A stretch of 64,000 nucleotides of DNA, from contig OX463829.1 of the NCBI GenBank assembly GCA_949825045.1, positions 7,316,001-7,380,000 of the forward strand, given 5' to 3'. This DNA comes from Argyresthia goedartella. Lineage: Eukaryota > Arthropoda > Insecta > Lepidoptera > Argyresthiidae. How positions within the stretch are numbered: the first letter of the stretch is position 1; each line of letters starts with the position of its first letter. Positions 56,969 through 64,000 of the stretch are shown here, piece after piece. Both the position numbers and the translations under genes were made by a program. Below the pieces are notes generated by a model. The model saw only the letters and a program-made list of their open reading frames with translations. It did not search any database and was not told the DNA's origin.

Positions 56969-59900
56969 TTATCCATCTAAGAAGTCATCAAGCCATTTCT
57001 CAAGGTCCTCTGGTGTCTCATTCGATTTCTTCACTTCTATTGGAGCCTTAGCAGTAGCAGACACTGAAACCAGATACCAGAATACTACTGTGAACAGTGC
57101 AGGTACTATCAAGTCTAATATCACACGTGAGGCGTGAGGTAAGAGAAGTTCAGTGAAGTCAGCGGCGTCTAAGGTCTTAAAATTAAAAACAACAAATGGC
57201 ACTTGAACTATTTGACAGTGTATTATTCCATCTCCACCTGACAAAAGTGGTCCAGTTATACATGTGTTGTCTAATAAATTAAATACAATGTGATTTAATA
57301 TCTGAATAAATTAGTAGACGGGCGCTGGCCGGGTTGCATTCCGGGAGTATACCATGAAATTTTTATGTGTAATTAAATTAGACTAATTAGGTACTACTTG
57401 TTTGTACTTACAATACTGTGAGTACAAATAGCTGTACTTTACTTTAAAAATAAGAAAGAAAGTTATTATATAAGGGTCTGTCTCGGTGGAGCATGTAGGA
57501 ACGCATTAAATCACAATCTACAACTGTCGATAAAATAGTGTCAGTTGGTTCACTACTTTAGAACGAGCGACAGAGATCACGCATAAACCATGTAGGTTTC
57601 GGTGATCGCGCCGTAAACTTAGTTTTACAAAAAATATTATGTTATAATATTATATGTAACATGGATATAGTAGTTTATGTGACTGCTACATAATGGAGGG
57701 CATTAATACTCGAGAGTTTTAATGCCTAATTATGTACAGTTACATACACTAGTTTATCTACACACATATATCATAAGCTCTCTTTGATGTGTTCAGGAAC
57801 CGCATGTTTGACCGGCATTGTGGCTCTGCAGTTGTTTAGCTTGTTCTGTAGTACCAACTTCACAGACAAACTAGGGGCGGCAAGCAGGCGGGCGTCGGCG
57901 TTCGAAATTTGAATGTCATAATATGTAGAAAAACCACACATTATGGTCATAATGTGTAATTTTTCAGATAAGAAATGAGTTTTTACCAAGTAGTTTAACA
58001 TTATGCTGATCGTTACGTGCGGTTTTTGTACGCAGTAAAGAGGGTTTATGATATGTGTGTAGATAAAATAAATAAAAAATAAAAAGTTGAACATTTAACA
58101 GTGTCTTCAACATACCTTTAGGATCGGCAGCATTTTCATGACCTTTAATTTTGTAAAAATTTCCTTCATTGTCAGTTTTAAGTTCTACTGTGATTTTTTC
58201 AACCTTTCTGGTTGTATCAACAGCTAATATATTTTCAAGATTACCTTCTAAAGGTAGCTTCGTATCGCCACTTGGTCTTGTTTTGCTAATTACTTTCTCA
58301 ATTGGCAATTGAGGATTTGTATTCGCTTTCAAATCTAATCCTGATACACCAAGTGTTAAATCTTTCATTTTACTGATATCCTTAGTTTCATTACTAGTTA
58401 CATTAGGACCGGTCAGACTTTCTTTTAGTGTTTCAAGTATATTCTTAGAAACCTCTAACTCTGGAGTTGTATGTGACTTATCATTGTAATACTTTTGCAT
58501 GTATTTCGTTGCTCTGCTGTTCATAGTGCATATGTCCATTTCACTGAACTCTGATATGTCCATGCCAATTCTTTCATAGAAGGGTATAGAGCAGACTGCA
58601 ATGGCTAAGTCATCTGTGTAGATGTTAAAGAATTTGTCATACTCTGTGGCAGTTGAGACAGAATCCCAGGATTTCTCGTGTTTGAATTGAAAGTGACCTC
58701 CTGATGACATGGATGATTTCATAAGCCTCTGCAAATAATGGAATACAGCAAGTTTAAAAAGACATTACAGTATGTCCTTCAAGCTGTAATCCTCCTAGGT
58801 AGGTTCTGAATCTGAAATCTTCCTGACAACATGTTTTGATACTTCTAAAGAAAAAAAACACTTATAGGTTCTGAATCTGAAATCTTCCTGACAACATGTT
58901 TTGATACTTCTAAAGAAAAAAAAACACTTATAGGTACAGACCTATCAACTTAAGCTGATACTTGCATTTGTGTGAGTGTACGTGTGTACGCACCGCTTCC
59001 CTGCCGCCCGCTCACATACTTCACTTCACCTCCGGTACTGGTAGCAGATAGACGTGTAATTTTATGTGATTGATTGTGTTTGAAATATTAGTGAAATGGC
59101 TCCTACTGCTCCTGGCTGCTGCTAATGGCTCCTACAATCGACGATATAACGGAACGATTAATTATTAACACAGGCTCTGACTCTGATGAATCATCAGACG
59201 AGAGTGAAGATGAAGATTCAGTCATTATGAGGTCGAGAATTGGACAGTTGGTAACATTGTGTTTTATGGACTTCGTTTAAATAAAACATTGATTTTATTT
59301 GTATGTGTTTTAATAACTGTACTTTTGGCGATCACTCACACAAATGCAAGTATCAGCTTAAGTTGATAGGTCTGTAAGTATAGGTTGGTGACGATAACGG
59401 CTTGACCTCTATTCAATGTACTTCATTATAAACCAGTTAGAATTCAGAAAGTTCACAGAAACAATTATCATTTCTGTTTTGGCCAAAATTTCGAACTGAA
59501 AGATGTAGGCGTTCCAGAGACATTTTATGATATTAAATGTTCAAGCTGTAATCCTCACCAATATCTCATAATAACTCTTGAATCCTTAATATTTCTGATA
59601 TTCGGCATATCTTGTGGATTTATTGACCATTTTTTGAAACCTAAACCAAGTCGCTAGGCCCTTCTCTTTGTTTGCAGGACATCAAGACTTAATCCTCATC
59701 AACCTATAGCTATATGTTCGAAACTAAAGTGGACTTTTTATTTTTACATTGTGGACTTATTTATAATTTAGGACTTTCTGGACAATTTTTAGCAGTGTTA
59801 AAATTATTTTTCATGATGATTTCATATATATATGTCGCAGTCAGTTGGTTAAATCAGACACTTAACTAACTCTCTAGACCGTTAATTAAATGCTGACGTT

Positions 59901-62900
59901 TAACCAAATCATTAAAATTCAGTCAGACAAGTGAGTGAACGAAACGTTTAACGAGTTGTTAGAACGTTCCTAGGCAATATATTTGTTGTTCTTACAAGTT
60001 TAACCTAACACGAAGGATAAAGGGGGCTTCGCTTCACCTAAGCTACCGCAATGTTTTGTCATGATATAAGCTGTGCAAATTAGCTGTTGTCGTGACGCCA
60101 TCTTGTTTTCTATCACGCCGGCTTTCGGTAATACAGATTGTTTTAAACGTTTTCGACGATGCTTTATAGAAATCAAAATGCTAGTGACTTGGTTAAACGT
60201 CGGCTTTTAATTAACGGTCTAGAAAGTTAGCTAAGTGTCTGATTTAACCAACCAACTGCGACATATATATGAGGATTACAGTTTATAGGACACATTAAAA
60301 TTACAGTAAAGTCTAGGTTTATTTTTGTTTATCCAGAAAGCTTAAATGAATACCTATGTATTAACATTAGGTAGGTATCTATGTTGTTTTGTAAGGCGTT
60401 CGTCATATCTGCGCACTTAGAAAACGACTAACAAAATCCAAACTCATAGGTACTGGAAAGTCACAAGACCCTCAACAGACTGGGTGAAAATAACAGAGTC
60501 AGGACCAACGAAACTGCGCAACGGACAAACTAGCCAAAGCAAGGGCAAGAAGCGACTGCTTATCGCTGCTATCAGCAGAAGCAATTGGGAAGAGCCTCCA
60601 AGCAGCAATCACAGCTGCGGAACCTAATGACATATGGGCAAGCAGGAAAGACTGCAAACATTTTTTTATAGATATAACAATCAATTGCAAAAACGCCATT
60701 TTTTTATAGATATAACAATCAATTCACGAACTACTTGATGTGACTGCAGCAAAGTAAAATAAAAATACTAACATCCCTGATACAGGCCACTGTACACTTA
60801 ACAAACACTTGAAAATTACAGGTGCATCAGATAGCCCCTTATGCAGAGGATGCATGGAAGTGGATGAGACCGTGGAGCGTATGCTGCTTGCGTGCCCATT
60901 CACCATAGAATCCAGAATGGCAATCCTGGGAGAGGAGCAGCTGGAGCAGGAGTAAGGATAGCTGAATTAGAAGATTGGGTGCAGGGGTCATTCACAAAGG
61001 TTTCGCTCAAGACCCAGGTGCAGGCACTTTAACCCCCTGAAGAAGAAGTAAGGTATTCTGCCCACTTAATTGATATGACGTGACATGAATCAGACAGTGG
61101 CCACATTTACACTGGATGTTCTTCCCAATCAGAATTGAAGGATTGGGTATCAACCCAAAAGGACATGATGCCATGGAAACATACATACATGTCACATAGG
61201 TTGGCATGAAACCATAACTTTCCTTGTACATGCCTCTATATCCTCCTCTAATTATTTAATGTTACTTTTACTTTCTTTTTTTGAGCCTGCTGTTTTTCTA
61301 TCCCATTTAAGTTGACATTTAATTTAAATTTAAAATGGCTTACCTCGTAATCTGCTCCCATATTCTCTTGTTCGTCCACATCATCATAACTGTCAATTGG
61401 CATTTCATACTTTTCCCAGTTACTCTTAATTTCTTTTTTCTTATATTTAGCATTGTTTTCTTCTGTGATTTTCAGGATTTCATCAGTCTCTCTTTTTAGG
61501 CCTTTATAGAAATCTGCACTGGGTTCCGCTACTACTGTGAAGATTGTTCGAGAAAATTAGTATGTTATAGAAACAGGGTAGTAGGTATATAGTTGTAAGT
61601 TTAAAAATACAATTATTAGATCACAAATCTAATGGGTTTGGCATAACAATGTCTGCTCACAAAAGCAGGGCTTGCTTACTTATAATCAGTTAATAATATG
61701 AAGGTGCTATTATATTATATAATTTTGCTGTACCTTTACAGCTTTCACTCGCTGGTAGAATACGCATTCTGTTTTTGAACATGGACACATTAGGGCCTGT
61801 ACTGAGACTAGTCCAGCAGTAGATTAAAACCCACTATCTCCCAAGTCAGTGTGTATCATATCAATATCGTCTGGTGAACATACACCATTTTTTATCTGAA
61901 TTAACCTTTTGACCGCCATACATCAAACACAAAATGTATCGGCAACCATTTTGCTATGCTACGCAAAATACAACTCAAACTTAATTCATATGAGATAAGG
62001 TGTTAATATCAAAATAGTGTTGGCTATAGCCAACGTAGCGCCAGTGGCATGACTTTTAGTTGTTTGCCAGTGCTGACTGGGGCGGTCAATAGGTTAACTT
62101 TATACCTTTGTGCACACTTGGTGTTTCATAGGCCTTGTCTGGTGGGGCATTGTTGTGCCGAAACTGCTTTGGTTTTCTTTGGTCTTTGGGTTCATTTTTC
62201 CCTTTCTTTTCTTTTCTGAAAGTTAAAGGGTTATTTTTTTGATATCATCTACCTGAATTTGGGGGGGAGGGGGAAGGAGAGGAGCCCCCCTGTGCAATCT
62301 TTTCTTGCCGGAGATGTGCAGTTATTTTTTTATCGAATTTCAAACATCACATTTTGAGGTTAGAAACATGATAACTTAGTTAGGTTTGACATTATACTAA
62401 GCCCAAACACACAACAAGAGAAAATTGGGAAATAGAAACAGACGAAACCCGTTGTAAGTTGCTTCTCGGATGGCTCTAGAAGAGAGAGCACAAAACCTGG
62501 TTTTTGCATCATGGACTGCAATAAACAAGACAAATCAATTGCCTTGGGGCTATACGCCAGCGTGTTCCAAGCAGAAATATATGCCATAATGGAATGAGCT
62601 GAAGCACTAAGGGAAACAGCAGAAATAAAAAACAAGACCATAGTAATTTATTCTGACCGTCAGGCAGCTTTAAAGACGCTTAGGCAACCAATGAATAAAT
62701 CTGCACTAGTCAAAAAGTGTCAGGCCAGTCTTAACTCTTTGGGAAGAACATCATAAATAATTATTGCATGGGTCCCCGGTCATGATGGATTCATGGTAAC
62801 GAAAAAGCAGATTAGCTGGCAAGAAACTTTACTACTGGCTAGAGAGTATGTTATTGTGGCTACTTTAGGTCATTGTGGCTACTTTCAATCAGGTTGGTTA

Positions 62901-63432
62901 GGTTGTTACAACGTTGAAAAAGCCCCAGTCAACCCCCTCCCCCCCAAATCCCCCATATCCCCGTGTCCCGAATGTGTGTTTGGGCTTAGTATAATGTCAA
63001 ACTAAGTTGTGTCATTTTTCTAACCTCAAAATGTGATGTTTGAAATTCAATAAAAAAATAACTGCAACTCCGGCAAGTATTGCACAGGGGCGATCCCCCT
63101 TTCCCCTTCCCCCCCTCAAATTCAGGTAGATGATATCAAAAGCCAACCCTTTAAAAGTTACATTATAAAATTATTTGATGATTGATCTGCTTTGAATCTA
63201 GAATAAGACAGTTGAATATACGGTCAGTGTGTCGATAAGGGGGCAGAAGCCCAAGAAGGTACAGGCGCCCGGACCACAGACATATACAAGTAAGATTCTT
63301 GTATACTTGTAAGATTCTAGCCCGGACAGGTTCAACATTTAAAAAATCATAAAACTTTGGAATAGTTAAAAAGTTTGTTTTGTGTGCGGTGCGATATAGT
63401 ACTCACTGATTTTTCTTTGATTCGTCTGGCAT
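56969..63432 (-). CDS. AVEN: Cell death regulator Aven homologue, 5 exons
   Basis: Exons 5' to 3': 63432-63407, 62215-62106, 61534-61344, 58728-58116, 57063-56969. GT-AG throughout, phases 2,1,0,1, total 1035 nt, 344 aa. The N-terminus is short and basic (MPDESKKNQKEKKGKNEPKD). The Aven core follows as SNWEKYEMP, then GADYERLMKSSMSSGGHFQF and KHEKSWDS, and DDLAIAVCSIPFYERIGMD. The end, TPEDLEKWLDDFLDG, matches the Glu/Trp/Leu-Asp C-terminus of Aven. In vertebrates Aven binds Bcl-xL, restrains Apaf-1 and caspase activation, and activates ATM; RNA binding is also reported. Introns contain many repeats. An alternative acceptor for exon 5 is described separately. Confidence 0.87.
57064..57237 (-). 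other. AVEN: Alternative 5' extension of Aven exon 5 (hydrophobic)
   Basis: A second acceptor (TTTTGTCAG, exon from 57237) is also phase 1. It would add 174 nt (58 codons, no stop) ahead of the main exon 5, including ASRVILDLIVPALFTVVFWY, a plausible membrane helix. The shorter exon from 57063 fits known Aven proteins better. Confidence 0.45.
57675..58069 (-). mobile_element. MITE pair, copy 2 (inverted partner of 46146-46625)
   Basis: Palindromic segment 57675-57755 (TAGTTTATGTGACTGC ... CTCGAGAG ... AGTTACATACACTA) plus the TIR element 57756-58069 (ATCTACACACATATATCATA at one end, inverse at the other). It sits in Aven intron 4, ending about 46 bp from exon 4. Confidence 0.75.
58802..58933. 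repeat. Perfect-looking tandem duplication, ~66-bp unit
   Basis: AGGTTCTGAATCTGAAATCT through AAAACACTTAT occurs twice in direct succession, differing only in the length of an A run. Aven intron 3. Confidence 0.85.
58937..59374 (+). mobile_element. TIR element with 42-bp ends and a small acidic ORF
   Basis: Near-perfect inverted ends (CAGACCTATCAACTTAAGCT onward) are flanked by TA. The total length is 438 bp. The plus strand contains a 51-codon ORF (59125-59280). Confidence 0.8.
59125..59280 (+). CDS. 51-aa acidic ORF inside the TIR element
   Basis: MAPTIDDITERLII then NTGSDSDESSDESEDEDS and a short tail, followed by TAA and an AATAAA at once (59279-59285). An acidic, Ser-rich N-terminus is common in transposases such as piggyBac types. 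The ORF may be the first exon-like remnant of an internally deleted autonomous element. No helix-turn-helix or catalytic residues are present, and nothing shows that it is translated. Confidence 0.35.
   Translation: MAPTIDDITERLIINTGSDSDESSDESEDEDSVIMRSRIGQLVTLCFMDFV
59375..59800 (-). repeat. Unclassified dispersed repeat, copy B
   Basis: Read on the minus strand: CACTGCTAAAAATTGTCCAG, ATAGGTTGATGAGGATTA, GACTTGGTTTAGGTTTCAAA, ATGCCGAATATCAGAAATA, GATTACAGCTTGAACAT, TTCGAAATTTTGGCC, ending CACCAACCTATACT. Collinear with copy A at 16683-17310, without the SINE. Aven intron 3. Confidence 0.65.
59823..60271. mobile_element. TIR element ~450 bp with ~90-bp ends
   Basis: ATATATATGTCGCAGTCAGT and on through GGTTAAATCAGACACTTA and CTAGACCGTTAATTAAA is repeated inverted at 60185-60271. 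The middle holds the short repeat shared with 27752-27840. No coding frame. Confidence 0.75.
60480..61035 (+). pseudogene. Retroelement RNase H / C-terminal fragment
   Basis: Plus-strand pieces read DKLAKARARSDCLSLLSAEA, IGKSLQAAI and, after a break containing a 27-bp duplication (TTTTTTATAGATATAACAAT), LTGHCTLNKHLKITGASDSP then LCRGCMEVDETVERMLLACP. These are the end of the RNase H domain and the Cys-rich L-T-G-H ... C-x-x-C-x-x-x-x-E-T block at the C-terminus of some LINE ORF2 proteins. In Aven intron 3, antisense. Confidence 0.7.
62223..63155. repeat. 0.93-kb inverted repeat enclosing an RNase H fragment
   Basis: Arms 62223-62416 and 62967-63155 are inverted copies of about 190 bp. Shared words include TTGATATCATCTACCTGAAT, AAACATCACATTTTGAGGTT and TTTGGGCTTAGTATAATGTC. 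The left arm begins about 8 bp from the Aven exon 2 boundary. Confidence 0.85.
62450..62830 (+). pseudogene. LINE RNase H domain fragment in the loop of the inverted repeat
   Basis: A plus frame in pieces: LGLYASVFQAEIYAIME (stop), AEALRETAEIKNKTIVIYSD, RQAALKTLRQPMNKSALVKK, CQASLNSLGRTS, IIIAWVPGHDGF. These are the E, D and H-motif regions of a LINE-type RNase H domain. Two stops and a lost helix at the end. Same protein type as 60480-61035. Confidence 0.75.
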
Positions 63433-63777
63433 TAAAGGTGTTTTGGCTTGACCTTTTTGACACAAAATTGAATGATATTCGTAAATTACATAAAACTGCA
63501 GAAAAAGAGATTCACTGAAACCGCCGACCGACAAACAAACAAACCACGATTTCTTCTCCTGTCACTTTGAAATTTGACATCGATTGATTGATTTGCATAC
63601 AACGTTGGATTACACAGTCGCCATCTGCAATTACGCAGTGTTGCCAGGTCAAATTTTCAGATTACCCCAGGCTTCGTCTCAATTTACCCTAGATTCTTTA
63701 TAATTTTGAAAAAATACCCTAAATAAAAATTCCATATATTGTTACAAATAAAACAATAATAATTATTTTTAATAATA
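63433..63777. promoter_or_regulatory. Aven 5' flank
   Basis: Region upstream of the Aven start codon. No TATA box or initiator can be named. A small set of ACCCYAG/ACCCTAAA words occurs at 63664-63722. Confidence 0.3.
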
Positions 63778-64000
63778 TTATTCGCACATAACAATGAAAG
63801 TCTCCTCTGCTGTATCACTATCATTTTTGTGATACTCATACATGTTATTATTAAATTTGTCTAACATTGTTTTTGTAGGAGTGAAGTTAACACAAGATTT
63901 GTGAAATATCTTTACGTTATACCTTACAGTCATTATACTCTGTATCAAGGGCAGAGAAAGCCTATTTCTAAGTTTAGTCTTAACGACTGAATACAGAGAG
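63778..64000 (-). pseudogene. hAT-type transposase C-terminus, partial at window edge
   Basis: The minus strand is open from the window edge to TAA at 63780-63778, 74 codons with no start in view. VKTKLRNRLSLPLIQSIMTV then RYNVKIFHKSC resembles the C-terminal dimerisation segment (K-x-R-N-R-L ... L ... I-M-x-x-R) of hAT-derived proteins, and an acidic tail follows. It could be a domesticated gene or a transposon copy; the rest is outside the window. Confidence 0.55.

Overview
The window looks like nuclear DNA of an insect, most likely a moth or butterfly. It is AT-rich, intron-rich and packed with transposon relics. The interspersed repeats at 7648-8053 and 31588-31661 (with their runs of CCGT), the RTE-type LINE at 34434-35688, several tRNA-headed SINE families and many short inverted-repeat elements are the kinds of repeat seen in Lepidoptera. 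Nothing here is bacterial or plasmid-like. All gene models were joined by eye from splice sites, reading phase and protein similarity.

Genes. (1) 6500-6631 (+) is the last exon of GDP-mannose 4,6-dehydratase; its other exons are not in view. (2) 45721 down to 16210 (-) is an eight-exon gene for an MDC1 / mutator-2 homologue. Exons 2-4 encode an FHA domain, one 3.5 kb exon encodes a disordered region rich in TQ/SQ and acidic repeats, and the last three exons plus the end of the big one encode a tandem BRCT pair. The phases join exactly to 1506 codons plus a stop. (3) 53037-56029 (+) is an RS-domain nuclear protein of unknown identity (five exons including a 21-nt microexon, 726 aa). (4) 63432 down to 56969 (-) is a homologue of the cell-death and ATM regulator Aven (five exons, 344 aa). 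(5) The right edge (63778-64000, -) holds the C-terminal end of a hAT-like transposase reading frame.

Layout. 1-6.5 kb: GMD intron or upstream DNA with LINE and SINE copies. 6.6-16.2 kb: no host gene; minisatellite, MITEs and a pair of inverted SINEs. 16.2-45.7 kb: MDC1, whose introns hold a foldback element split by a LINE, a maT mariner with one nonsense codon, a LINE split by an RTE element, a DD41D transposase fragment, further LINE pieces and a gag relic. 46-52.9 kb: MITEs, tandem repeats, hAT relic, and a DD82E (Sailor-type) transposase split by a jockey-like LINE with a duplication of about 175 bp. 53-56.4 kb: RS gene. 56.6-63.4 kb: Aven, with several TIR elements in its introns.

How the genes relate. 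MDC1 and Aven both act around ATM in the DNA-damage response and lie about 11 kb apart on the same strand, with the RS gene between them on the other strand. Whether this is more than chance cannot be told from one window. The strongest oddities are the MDC1 stop codon lying in a SINE tail, a phase-compatible alternative acceptor in Aven that would add a hydrophobic 58-residue segment, a 0.93 kb inverted repeat enclosing an RNase H fragment in Aven intron 1, and the long duplication around the nested LINE at 50 kb.
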